DNA of 8,886 nucleotides from Bacteroidota bacterium (GTDB lineage Bacteria > Bacteroidota > Bacteroidia > Chitinophagales > Chitinophagaceae), in NCBI GenBank assembly GCA_023391895.1, contig JAEWAC010000227.1:1-8886 (forward strand). Direction: 5' to 3'. Each line of letters opens with the position of its first letter. The stretch's first letter is position 1. Of the stretch, positions 1-7,065 are shown piece after piece. The notes below the pieces were generated by a model, which was not told where the DNA came from, did not search any database, and saw only the letters and a list, made by a program, of their open reading frames with translations. The position numbers and the translations under genes were made by a program.

Positions 1-4
1 TTAG

Positions 5-36
5 GTTGAAGAGTTGATAAGTTGAATGGTTGAGAT
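5..36. repeat. Four-copy octamer tract, GTTGA plus three variable bases
   Basis: GTTGA occurs at 5-9, 13-17, 21-25 and 29-33, an exact 8-base period with three variable bases between copies. The tract is non-coding, and the window starts just before it, so more copies may lie to the left. No function can be assigned. Confidence 0.65.
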
Positions 37-107
37 TTGCCTATAGGTTTTAAAGAAGTGAGGTCGCGGATTACGCAGATGGTGAAAGTACTTCGCAGAT
101 GGAGGCG

Positions 108-125
108 CATATGGGCTTTTGAAAG
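108..125 (+). repeat. Copy of ATATGGG(C/T)TTTTGAAG repeat
   Basis: CATATGGGCTTTTGAAAG matches the element also seen at 155-177, 6788-6810 and 7041-7065. A more diverged relative with a CCTATAGG core lies at 40-60. It is in non-coding DNA and has no open frame of its own. Confidence 0.6.
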
Positions 126-154
126 ACTTGCTGTCGATCAACGGTCAACGATCC

Positions 155-200
155 GATATGGGTTTTTGAAGAAGTTGAAAAACATTCAAAAGTTCATATG
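155..200 (+). repeat. Inverted pair of the ATATGGG repeat forming a 15-bp hairpin
   Basis: A direct copy (155-177) is followed by an inverted copy (185-200). In plus-strand RNA, bases 156-170 pair with 185-199 along all 15 positions: 12 Watson-Crick pairs and three G-U wobbles (161-194, 162-193, 163-192). The loop is 14 bases, 171-184. In minus-strand RNA the three wobbles become A-C mismatches, so the fold favours plus-strand transcription. No U-tract follows, so it is not a classical terminator. Confidence 0.65.
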
Positions 201-237
201 TCCCTACAAAAGCTGAAATAGCAATTAAAGCTTGGCC

Positions 238-289
238 TCCCTCTCCTTCAGGAGAGGGATAAGAGGGTGAGGTAAACCCTCTCTTTTTT
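238..289 (+). terminator. Hairpin and terminator-like stem before the fucosidase gene
   Basis: A perfect 9-bp stem (238-246 with 251-259) closes a TTCA loop. Downstream, AGAGGG at 262-267 can pair with CCCTCT at 277-282, followed by six T residues at 284-289, which resembles an intrinsic terminator. The two structures can compete, because GAGAGGG at 252-258 can also pair with CCCTCTC at 277-283. It may end transcription from a gene left of the window, act as a leader attenuator for the gene starting at 361, or be only a dispersed repeat. Confidence 0.45.
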
Positions 290-360
290 CATTTTGAATT
301 TTTCATTTTAAAAAGCATCAACAGAAATTACCGTTGCCGGTAATACTTATATTCAGCACT

Positions 361-2811
361 ATGAATTGTTTATCCAAAATTCTTGGCAAAATAGCAATAA
401 CAGTTACGGCTTGTTTGCTCGTACAGCCGCTGCTGGCGCAAAAGGCCGATGTAACCTTATTGTTTGATAAAGAAGCCGACGGTTTTACAGAAAGCCTGCC
501 GCTGGGCAATGGCCGGCTCGGCGCCCTGATGTATGGCAATACCCGTACGGAACGCATTGCTTTGAATGAAATTTCGTTGTGGTCGGGTGGCCGGCAGGAT
601 GCGGACCGGGACAGTGCCTTTGCTTATTTAAAACCCATACAAAACCTGTTGCTATCGGGCAACAACAAAGAGGCCCAAGCCCTGTTGCAAAAGCACTTTA
701 TTTCCAAAGGTCCGGGTTCGGGTTACGGCAGCGGTGCCAAGGTTAAATATGGTTGCTATCAAACCATGGGCGATGTGTTGATTGCCTGGAAAGACAGTGC
801 AGCACCTGTGACCAGTTATACCCGGCAGCTGGATATTGAAAACGCTAAAGCATTTACTTCTTTTACCCGCAATGGTAACCAGATCAAAGAAGAACTGTTT
901 GTTGATTTTGTCAACGATGTGATCTGGATCCGGTTAAGCAGTTCCAAAAAAGGCGGCCTCCATGCACACTTGTCCTTGTACCGGCAGGAAAATGCACAGG
1001 TAAAAGCTGTGGGCCATCAGCTGGTGATGACCGGTCAGTTGCCTTCCGGCGAAGACAAGGGAATGCAGTTTGCCACCGTGCTGCAACCTCGGTTAATGGA
1101 TGGAAAAATAAAAACGGATGGCGAAGCACTGGTGATTGAAAACGCTACGGAATGCTGGCTGAAGATTTCGGCTGCAACCAATTACAATTGGCAAACCGGC
1201 CTGCTGGATGAGACCGATGTGCTGCAACAGGCAAAGAAATATATCAACGCAACAGAAAAAGTCAGCTATACTACGGCTTTGCAAAAAAGCACTGCGGCTT
1301 ACCAGCAGTTGTTTAACCGCTGCCGCTGGCAAATGCCCGAAAATAAAACGATCAATAATTTAACTACGCATCAGCGTTTAGTACGTTACCAGCAAGGTGC
1401 TAGCGACCCGCAACTGCCGGTCTTGTATTTTAATTTTGGCCGCTACCTGCTCATTTCTTCTTCCCGCCCGGGTTTGCTGCCGGCCAACCTGCAAGGCCTG
1501 TGGGCTACGGAATACCAAACGCCCTGGAACGGCGACTACCATCTCAACATCAACATACAAATGAACTACTGGCTGGCGGAAACCACCAATTTGGGTTTGC
1601 TGGCGGAGCCCTTGCACCGCTTTACCAAAAACCTGGTGGAGCCGGGGCAAAAAACGGCCAAAGCCTATTATGGCGCGGAGGGTTGGGTGGCCCATGTCAT
1701 CTCTAATCCCTGGTACTATACTTCGCCGGGCGAAGGGGCCGATTGGGGCTCTACGCTAACCGGCGGTGCCTGGCTGTGTGAGCACATCTGGGAGCATTAC
1801 CGCTTTACCAGGGACACGGCTTTTTTAAAAGCCTATTACCCGGTGTTAAAAGGGGCAGCCCAATTTCTGCAATCTATTCTGATTAAAGAACCCACGCATG
1901 GCTGGCTGGTAACGGCACCTTCCAATTCGCCGGAAAATACCTACATCACGCCTGATGGTTTTAGGGGCCAAACCTGCATGGGACCTGCTATGGATATGCA
2001 GATCACCCGGGAGTTATTCAATGCCTGCATTCAGGCTGCCGATGTATTGCAGGTGGATGCCGCCTGGAAGCAACAGTTACAACTATTGATACCGCAACTG
2101 GCACCCAACCAGGTAGGAGCCGCCGGTGACCTGAACGAATGGGTGCACGACTGGAGAGACGCCGAACCGCAGCACCGTCATGTGTCGCACTTGTACGGCC
2201 TGCATCCTTATGATGAAATCACCCCCTGGCAAGCACCCGAACTGGCCCAGGCGGCAAAGAAAACCCTGGCTGACAGGGGCGATGGCGGCACCGGCTGGAG
2301 CAAGGCCTGGAAGATCAACTTCTGGGCACGGCTGGGCGATGGTGATCATGCCTTGCGCTTGCTGCAGCAGCTGTTAATGCCGGTTTCTACTACTGGCGTA
2401 CAAATGCAGGGCGGCGGCGGTACGTACGCTAATTTATTCTGTGCACATCCGCCTTTTCAGATTGACGGCAACTTTGGGGGTACAGCGGGTATAGCAGAAA
2501 TGTTGCTGCAAAGTCATGGGCAGGATGAAGTGATGCGCCTGCTGCCGGCTTTGCCTGCCCACGCTGACTGGCAGGAGGGAAGCATCAAAGGTCTGAAAGC
2601 CCGTGGTGGTTTTGAAGTCGCCATGCATTGGAAAAAAGGAAATTTAGAAACGGCTACTATCACTTCCCTGAAAGGCAGCCATTGCCAGCTGTTGCTGCCT
2701 GCCGGCAAACAAGTTGTAGATGGCAAAGGCAAGATGGTGATGGGTAAAAAAGAGACGGCACAGGTCGTGTCGTTTTCAACGGTGGCCGGTGAAAAATACA
2801 ACCTTTTATAA
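361..2811 (+). CDS. Secreted GH95-family alpha-L-fucosidase
   Basis: This 816-residue enzyme belongs to glycoside hydrolase family 95, inverting exo-enzymes that mainly release terminal alpha-1,2-linked L-fucose; some members act on alpha-L-galactose. Near the N-terminus is the family motif LPLGNGRLGALMYG. The catalytic barrel carries HLNIN (N396, N398), LNEW (E593, general acid) and QIDGNFGG (D702); these match the two Asn, the Glu and the Asp defined in bifidobacterial AfcA, so the protein looks active. The length is normal for the family. I chose ATG 361 because it starts directly on a signal peptide; a TTG at 334 would add nine residues in front. Cleavage is likely after A26 (LLA-Q). A lipobox-like VTAC at C18 exists, but the hydrophobic stretch continues after it, so a lipoprotein is less likely. 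No clear Shine-Dalgarno site is present. It may share a transcript with the GH123-like gene 146 bases downstream. The exact substrate is not readable from sequence. Confidence 0.93.
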   Translation: MNCLSKILGKIAITVTACLLVQPLLAQKADVTLLFDKEADGFTESLPLGNGRLGALMYGNTRTERIALNEISLWSGGRQDADRDSAFAYLKPIQNLLLSGNNKEAQALLQKHFISKGPGSGYGSGAKVKYGCYQTMGDVLIAWKDSAAPVTSYTRQLDIENAKAFTSFTRNGNQIKEELFVDFVNDVIWIRLSSSKKGGLHAHLSLYRQENAQVKAVGHQLVMTGQLPSGEDKGMQFATVLQPRLMDGKIKTDGEALVIENATECWLKISAATNYNWQTGLLDETDVLQQAKKYINATEKVSYTTALQKSTAAYQQLFNRCRWQMPENKTINNLTTHQRLVRYQQGASDPQLPVLYFNFGRYLLISSSRPGLLPANLQGLWATEYQTPWNGDYHLNINIQMNYWLAETTNLGLLAEPLHRFTKNLVEPGQKTAKAYYGAEGWVAHVISNPWYYTSPGEGADWGSTLTGGAWLCEHIWEHYRFTRDTAFLKAYYPVLKGAAQFLQSILIKEPTHGWLVTAPSNSPENTYITPDGFRGQTCMGPAMDMQITRELFNACIQAADVLQVDAAWKQQLQLLIPQLAPNQVGAAGDLNEWVHDWRDAEPQHRHVSHLYGLHPYDEITPWQAPELAQAAKKTLADRGDGGTGWSKAWKINFWARLGDGDHALRLLQQLLMPVSTTGVQMQGGGGTYANLFCAHPPFQIDGNFGGTAGIAEMLLQSHGQDEVMRLLPALPAHADWQEGSIKGLKARGGFEVAMHWKKGNLETATITSLKGSHCQLLLPAGKQVVDGKGKMVMGKKETAQVVSFSTVAGEKYNLL

Positions 2812-2957
2812 AACCCGTATGGCTGCTGTGAAAAGCGTCATTGCTATATCAGCAAAAGTGATTGCAAGCCAATAGTCTTTAATAGTACTAACAATAGGAA
2901 AGCGAACAGTACCACATGCATTGCACGTGTGCTGTCGTCCATTTAAGCAACTTTAAT

Positions 2958-4709
2958 ATGTATAACATGAGATGTCTTTATTTGATGGCCCTTTGCTGCT
3001 TCAGCAGTCTTACGCAGGCCCAGGAAATGGCCACCGCAGCCATTGGCCACCCGCCTTTGAAAGCCGGTGCGTCAAGCAGCCAAAACGCAACCTGGCCGCA
3101 GGCTGCTGACAATACCCAGGTAAGCTTTGTAAGCAGTGATATACGCTTTGTAAAAGACCAGGCGCCGAATGTAGCGATAGAATCCCGGTGGGATGCCGTA
3201 GCCTGGAAAGGAGAAAAGATACATACGCAGATTTTAATACAGACCCGTCAAAATGCGGGTAATATACAGGTACAGGTAAGCGACCTGGTGAATGCAGCCG
3301 GCCAACGGGTCAACAGCAAAAATGTAAAAGCCGGTTTTGTACAGTATGTGTGGACCGATGCATTTGGTAAAGGCTGCGGAGCCCGCAAAACCACGGATTT
3401 TGATTCTTCTTTAGTAGCGGATGTAGTTGATACCACTGCTTTCATGGCTGTGGCTTCCAATACGGCACAGCCGGTTTGGGTAAGCATTACGATTCCGCAG
3501 AATGCAGCATCAGGAAAATACACCGGCACCGTAACCGTGCAGGCTGATCAAACCTTTCAATTACCCATTAGTGTAAAGGTGCTGGACCATGTATTGCCGT
3601 CGCCATCGGAGTGGCAGTTTGACCTGGACCTGTGGCAGCATCCGGCCGCTATAGCCCGGGTGCACAACGTGCCGCTGTGGAGTGCCGAACACTACCGGCT
3701 GATGAAGCCTTATTACACCATGCTGGCCAGCGCGGGGCAAAAAAACATTACCACCAGTATTATTCACGAGCCGTGGAACCACCAGACCTATGACGATTTT
3801 CCCAGCCTTATCAAGTGGACCAAACGAAAAGATGGCGGCTGGGTGTACGACTATACTTTATTTGACCAGTACGTGTCGTTTGTGATGAGCTGCGGCATCA
3901 ACCAGCGCATCAACTGCTACAGCATGGTGCCCTGGAAAATGTCATTCCAATACTTTGATGAAGCTTCCGGAAAAGATACGTTCGTGGTGGCCAAAACCGG
4001 TTCGCCGGAATACAATGCCCATTGGGGCCGGATGCTGAAAGATTTTACCCGCCACCTGAAACAAAAAGGCTGGTTCGGCAAAACGGCCATTGCCATGGAC
4101 GAAAGGCCCATGAAGGACATGCAGGCGGTGATTACCCTGCTGAAATCCATTGACAAGAACTGGAAAATAACGCTGGCCGGTGATTACCATGCCGAAATTG
4201 AAAAAGACATTTATGAATATTGCGTGGCCTCCAAATGGCAGCTGGAATCTGAGGTGCTGCAAAGGCGCAAGGCGCAGCAAAAGCCTACCACTTATTATAC
4301 CTGTTGCGTAGAGGCTTATCCCAACGGCTTTACCTTTTCGCCGCCGGCCGAGCATGTATGGATTGGCTGGTATGCAGCGGCCAAAGGCTTTACCGGTTAC
4401 CTGCGCTGGGCTTACAACAGCTGGGTGGCCGATCCCCTGCAGGATAGCCGTTTTCGTACCTGGCCGGCCGGTGATACCTACCAGGTGTACCCGGGCCCCC
4501 GGACGTCCATCCGCTTTGAAAAACTCATAGAAGGCATTCAGGATTTTGAAAAGATCCGTATCCTGCGGCAAAAGTTTACGCAAGCCAACAACAAAACCAA
4601 GCTGGATGCTTTGAACCAACTGCTGGCTGTATATGAAATACAGGCACTGGCCAATACTCCGGCCGCCGAAATGGTAAAAACAACCAAAGCCGCCCTGAAT
4701 GAACTGTAA
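2958..4709 (+). CDS. Secreted GH123/DUF4091-type glycoside hydrolase, probable beta-N-acetylgalactosaminidase
   Basis: The 583-residue product has a signal peptide (cleavage near QA-Q at about residues 20-22), an N-terminal beta-rich region (about 30-215) and a C-terminal catalytic region of the DUF4091/GH123 type (about 220-575). Characterised GH123 enzymes remove beta-linked N-acetylgalactosamine from glycans with help from the substrate's N-acetyl group, using an adjacent Asp-Glu pair. Here the pair is D381-E382 in AMDERP. The family's C-terminal pattern is also present: YLRWAYNSW (481-489), then GDTYQVYPG (505-513), then SIRFEKLIEGIQDFEKIRIL. ATG 2958 gives a compact signal peptide; in-frame ATGs at 2916 (an unusual Cys-rich extension) and 2967 are alternatives. 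The gene follows the GH95 gene in the same direction and ends 40 bases before a strong terminator. GH123 membership is well supported; GalNAc specificity is inferred, because many DUF4091 proteins are untested. Confidence 0.85.
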   Translation: MYNMRCLYLMALCCFSSLTQAQEMATAAIGHPPLKAGASSSQNATWPQAADNTQVSFVSSDIRFVKDQAPNVAIESRWDAVAWKGEKIHTQILIQTRQNAGNIQVQVSDLVNAAGQRVNSKNVKAGFVQYVWTDAFGKGCGARKTTDFDSSLVADVVDTTAFMAVASNTAQPVWVSITIPQNAASGKYTGTVTVQADQTFQLPISVKVLDHVLPSPSEWQFDLDLWQHPAAIARVHNVPLWSAEHYRLMKPYYTMLASAGQKNITTSIIHEPWNHQTYDDFPSLIKWTKRKDGGWVYDYTLFDQYVSFVMSCGINQRINCYSMVPWKMSFQYFDEASGKDTFVVAKTGSPEYNAHWGRMLKDFTRHLKQKGWFGKTAIAMDERPMKDMQAVITLLKSIDKNWKITLAGDYHAEIEKDIYEYCVASKWQLESEVLQRRKAQQKPTTYYTCCVEAYPNGFTFSPPAEHVWIGWYAAAKGFTGYLRWAYNSWVADPLQDSRFRTWPAGDTYQVYPGPRTSIRFEKLIEGIQDFEKIRILRQKFTQANNKTKLDALNQLLAVYEIQALANTPAAEMVKTTKAALNEL

Positions 4710-4743
4710 GGATGTTTAGCTGATTCTGTCTCTCAAGTGTGCA

Positions 4744-4783
4744 ATAAAAAAAGCCTGCTAGTGATAGCAGGCTTTCGTTTTTA
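4744..4783. terminator. Strong two-way intrinsic terminator
   Basis: AAAGCCTGCTA (4750-4760) pairs perfectly with TAGCAGGCTTT (4765-4775) around a GTGA loop. The plus-strand stem is followed by CGTTTTT. On the minus strand it is followed by a longer T-run (complement of the A-run at 4746-4752). It should end plus-strand transcripts of the GH123-like gene and also minus-strand transcripts arriving from the transporter and the small broken gene. Confidence 0.9.
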
Positions 4784-5069
4784 AAAATGATTTTTTAGTG
4801 AATGCACAATTGTTTTTTCAATAAGTTGGGGCTCTACAGTTGCCGCCAACGCACCAATTTGTTTTTCGGATACAGCTTCAAATTTATTGATTGTCGTACT
4901 GAAAGGGTTTGCTTTTTGGCTGCGGCCAGCTTACATAACCACCGTTTCTATTACGGCCTTTCAACCGGTCTTCTGTTTTAAGATTGGCGTTAAGTTTTTG
5001 AAATACCATATACATGTAAAAGGTATTCCAATTGTTATCGTGTTTAGTTGTTTTATTATCAGGATGCAT
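4781..5069 (-). pseudogene. Possible small gene with a one-base frameshift, unknown function
   Basis: Read on the minus strand, an ATG at 5069 opens a frame that runs 61 codons to a stop at 4884-4886. A second frame, one base away, reads on with protein-like composition (NPFSTTINKFEAVSEKQIGA and onwards) to a TAA at 4781-4783. Leaving out one A of the five-A run (plus-strand T-run 4913-4917) joins them into a single 95-residue soluble, charged protein (51 codons, then 44). The joined stop lies about six bases before the shared terminator stem, where a real gene should end. I recognise no family. It may be a recent pseudogene, a sequencing error, a programmed slip, or chance. The opposite strand's open frame here (4887-5126) looks like an antisense artefact. 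Confidence 0.35.
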
Positions 5070-5123
5070 AGTTTTTTGTTTTTGGAATTAAAAAATCAAT
5101 TTCAATTCGTCTCTTTTAAATTT

Positions 5124-5151
5124 TAGCGTTAGAGCCTAAGGCTGCACGCTA
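5124..5151. other. Nested inverted repeat between transporter and small gene
   Basis: Outer arms TAGCGT (5124-5129) and ACGCTA (5146-5151) enclose inner arms AGCC (5133-5136) and GGCT (5140-5143) around a TAA loop. ATTTTAG flanks it directly on both sides (5120-5126 and 5153-5159). It lies 66 bases after the transporter stop on the transporter's transcript. No T-run follows on either strand, so it is not a standard terminator; an mRNA-stabilising or processing hairpin is possible. Confidence 0.45.
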
Positions 5152-5217
5152 CATTTTAGTTTTGATCTCTGTTTTTAATTTCTTTTATTATGTTGTTTCA
5201 CATTTTAAACTTCATAT

Positions 5218-6390
5218 TCAATTCAGTGCTGGCCTCCTAAATCGGCTGGCCATAAGAGCCACGCACATACCCATAATGGCGATGATGACAAAAGACATTT
5301 TCAGGCTGAACAAACCCGCTACCACACCAATCAGAGGCGGGCCAATCAAAAAGCCTAAAAACCCTATGCTCGATACCACTGCCAGTGCGGCGCTGGCCGA
5401 ACGGATTTGGGATTTACCGGCCTCGCTATACACCAGCGGCACTACGGATGATACGCCAAAGCCTACCAGCAAAAAACCAAGAATGGCCGTAAAGAGGTAA
5501 GGAAAAACAACCGATATACCAAGCCCGGTAGCGATTAAAAAGCCGCTGAACTGCACCGTTTTTTTGAACCCGATTCGTCGGGCTACATGGTCGGCAATAA
5601 AACGGCCGGCCGCCATGGTACACATAAAGGCAGTATAGCCGGCACCGATCCAGCCTTTTTCGGCGCCCACTACTTTTTGAAAGTAAATACCGCTCCAGTC
5701 AAACATGGCGCCTTCGCAGATCATGACACAAAAAGCAATGAGTCCTAAGGTTAAAAGTGTTTTATCCGGCTTTTCAAAAAAGCGGCTGCTGCTGCCGGCG
5801 GTTTTGCTTTTACCGTCGGGCAGCAAAAAATGAAAGACCACGGCCATGCCCAAATAAATGGCGCTGATGATAAACAGAAAATGGGCAAAAGGCGCAATGT
5901 TGCGGCTGATGGTAAACGCACCGATGCCGGCCGCCGTAAAGCCCGCCAGGCTCCACAGGCCATGAAAAGAAGCCATGATATTGCGGCCGTATTTTGTTTC
6001 AACGCCTACCGCCTGGGTATTGATGGCAATATTGGCAAAGTTGCCCGCCATACCAAACAACACCAGTCCCAGCACCAGTTGCGTGATGCTACTGGCCAGT
6101 CCCAGGGTAATCAGCAGCAGGCTGTACAGCAGCAGTGCATTGATGGCTACTATCTTACTACCCAGCCTACCAATGAGCCAGCTGGAAAGTGGCAGTGCCA
6201 GCATGGAGCCTACGGGCAGCGCAAACAAAGCCAGTCCCAGTGCTGCATCGGACAGGTGCAGGCTTTGTTGTATGCTGGGTATGCGCGAGGCCCAGGTGGC
6301 AAACGTGAGGCCTTGCATAAAAAACAAGCAGCCTACGGCTATTCTGTAGACCTTGTTCGACTGATTTATGGAAAGTGTTAATCCTGTCAT
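5218..6390 (-). CDS. MFS transporter, YbjJ-like
   Basis: The 390-residue integral inner-membrane protein has about twelve hydrophobic segments in two halves split by a polar loop at about 191-211 (PDGKSK through EKPDK). It belongs to the major facilitator superfamily. Features that recall the YbjJ-like branch are TWASRIPSI after the first helix (32-40), AINTQAVGVE (122-131), SFHGLWSLAG (141-150) and CEGAMFDWSG (225-234). Motif-A-like loops are GRLGSK (74-79) and RRIGFKK (271-277), the second being the half-repeat copy. Length is normal and no truncation is seen. The substrate is unknown: the branch is often annotated as sugar or drug transport on weak grounds. The gene points toward the GH123-like gene, so it is not in that gene's transcript. 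A weak GGAAC sequence lies upstream of ATG 6390. Its transcript could continue through the small broken gene to the terminator at 4744-4783. Confidence 0.88.
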   Translation of the reverse strand: MTGLTLSINQSNKVYRIAVGCLFFMQGLTFATWASRIPSIQQSLHLSDAALGLALFALPVGSMLALPLSSWLIGRLGSKIVAINALLLYSLLLITLGLASSITQLVLGLVLFGMAGNFANIAINTQAVGVETKYGRNIMASFHGLWSLAGFTAAGIGAFTISRNIAPFAHFLFIISAIYLGMAVVFHFLLPDGKSKTAGSSSRFFEKPDKTLLTLGLIAFCVMICEGAMFDWSGIYFQKVVGAEKGWIGAGYTAFMCTMAAGRFIADHVARRIGFKKTVQFSGFLIATGLGISVVFPYLFTAILGFLLVGFGVSSVVPLVYSEAGKSQIRSASAALAVVSSIGFLGFLIGPPLIGVVAGLFSLKMSFVIIAIMGMCVALMASRFRRPALN

Positions 6391-6567
6391 ATACTGTTCC
6401 GTTATTTGTTCAGTGGTGATGATAGCCGATGAAAACTAAGGTTACCACCACCTTTTTATTTTATATGGCAGACAATAAAAAGCAAACAAATAAATTAAAA
6501 AATAACTCTACAGGCAAGATCAATCGTAGAGCTCAAAAGTAGAAGGTGTTAATGTGTACTTATTACG

Positions 6568-6575
6568 CAAAGATA
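6568..6575 (-). promoter_or_regulatory. Possible -7 element for the transporter gene
   Basis: The minus strand reads TATCTTTG, an exact match to the Bacteroidota -7 consensus TAnnTTTG, about 178 bases before the transporter start. No TTG -33 element is found at the usual 19-20 base spacing, so this could be a chance match. Confidence 0.3.
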
Positions 6576-6787
6576 AGACCAGAAAAATATATGGCCTGTT
6601 AATTTTATGTGTCCAAAAAAGACGGCGGTGATAAGTTATTTTGTACCAAGTGAATATGAGCCTGTAAAGCTTGGGCTTCATTCAATTGTTATGAAAGTTT
6701 TTTCCAGCTACAGGCGCCGGATATGGGGTCTTGAAAAGATTTGAGGATCATGGCCTTTTATACGTCCTGTTACTTATTACCAATTAT

Positions 6788-6810
6788 CCATATGGGCTTT
6801 TGAAGAAAAT
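6788..6810 (+). repeat. Copy of ATATGGG(C/T)TTTTGAAG repeat
   Basis: CCATATGGGCTTTTGAAGAA is the closest match to the family consensus in this spacer. A diverged relative, GGATATGGGGTCTTGAAAAG, starts at 6719. Confidence 0.6.
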
Positions 6811-6876
6811 AGCCCGCCCACATAACTAAGCCGGAAGGTGCGGCATTGGTCCCTTGGATTACAAAACCGTGCTTTT

Positions 6877-6899
6877 GGCAATTAAAGTTTGCCTTTTTT
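6877..6899 (+). terminator. Weak terminator-like stem
   Basis: GGCAA (6877-6881) pairs with TTGCC (6889-6893) around a 7-base loop, followed by six T residues. The stem is only 5 bp and no plus-strand gene precedes it, so this may be coincidental. Confidence 0.25.
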
Positions 6900-7030
6900 A
6901 GCCATGTTTTCTTTTTGATCAATATCAAGGTTTTTACAGTTGCTATCTGTAAAAGTTACTCTTGGCATCCACCTTTTTACGATGTAGCCGTGGACTTCAT
7001 TCTTCATTTTTCATTCTTCATACTTCGTTC

Positions 7031-7065
7031 CTTCAAAAGTCCATATGGGTTTTTAAAGAAGTTGG
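7031..7065 (+). repeat. Palindromic copy of the ATATGGG repeat
   Basis: Around the core CCATATGG (7041-7048) the flanks extend the symmetry: CTTCAAAAGT to the left and GTTTTTAAAG to the right. In plus-strand RNA the arms 7031-7042 and 7047-7058 pair at 11 of 12 positions, with two G-U pairs, one C-A mismatch and an ATAT loop. The right half continues as AAGAAGTTGG, matching the copy at 155-177. It lies 69 bases before the next gene. Confidence 0.6.

Larger units (their letters stand above)
1..360. other. Repeat-rich non-coding spacer
   Basis: No convincing gene lies here; open frames are short and carry no recognisable protein signal. The stretch is a mosaic of short repeats: a GTTGA tract with an 8-base period (5-36), the direct repeat CGCAGATGG at 74-82 and 94-102, three direct copies and one inverted copy of an ATATGGG-TTTTGAAG element (40-60, 108-125, 155-177, 185-200), a strong hairpin formed by the last two, and a CCCTCTCC hairpin followed by a terminator-like stem (238-289). 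It forms the upstream region of the fucosidase gene. I see no clear TAnnTTTG promoter element between 200 and 360. Confidence 0.75.

Noticed and set aside
40..200. CRISPR array
   Set aside because: The repeats are short, irregularly spaced, partly inverted and diverged, with no uniform spacers and no cas genes nearby.
3942..4619. Long minus-strand open frame (225 codons) inside the GH123-like gene
   Set aside because: It is antisense to a gene with clear family motifs, and its composition is rich in G, F, V and H without any domain pattern.
4887..5126. Plus-strand hydrophobic open frame
   Set aside because: It is antisense to the better-supported minus-strand small frame, and its hydrophobicity follows from AT-rich antisense codons.
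5157..5164. Plus-strand TAGTTTTG, a match to the -7 promoter consensus
   Set aside because: No plus-strand gene lies downstream before the opposite-strand transporter and no -33 element was found; probably chance.
5830..6381. Plus-strand open frame (183 codons) opposite the transporter
   Set aside because: Its Gln/Arg/Lys-rich, low-hydrophobic sequence is typical of the antisense of membrane-protein codons, and the transporter frame is clearly real.
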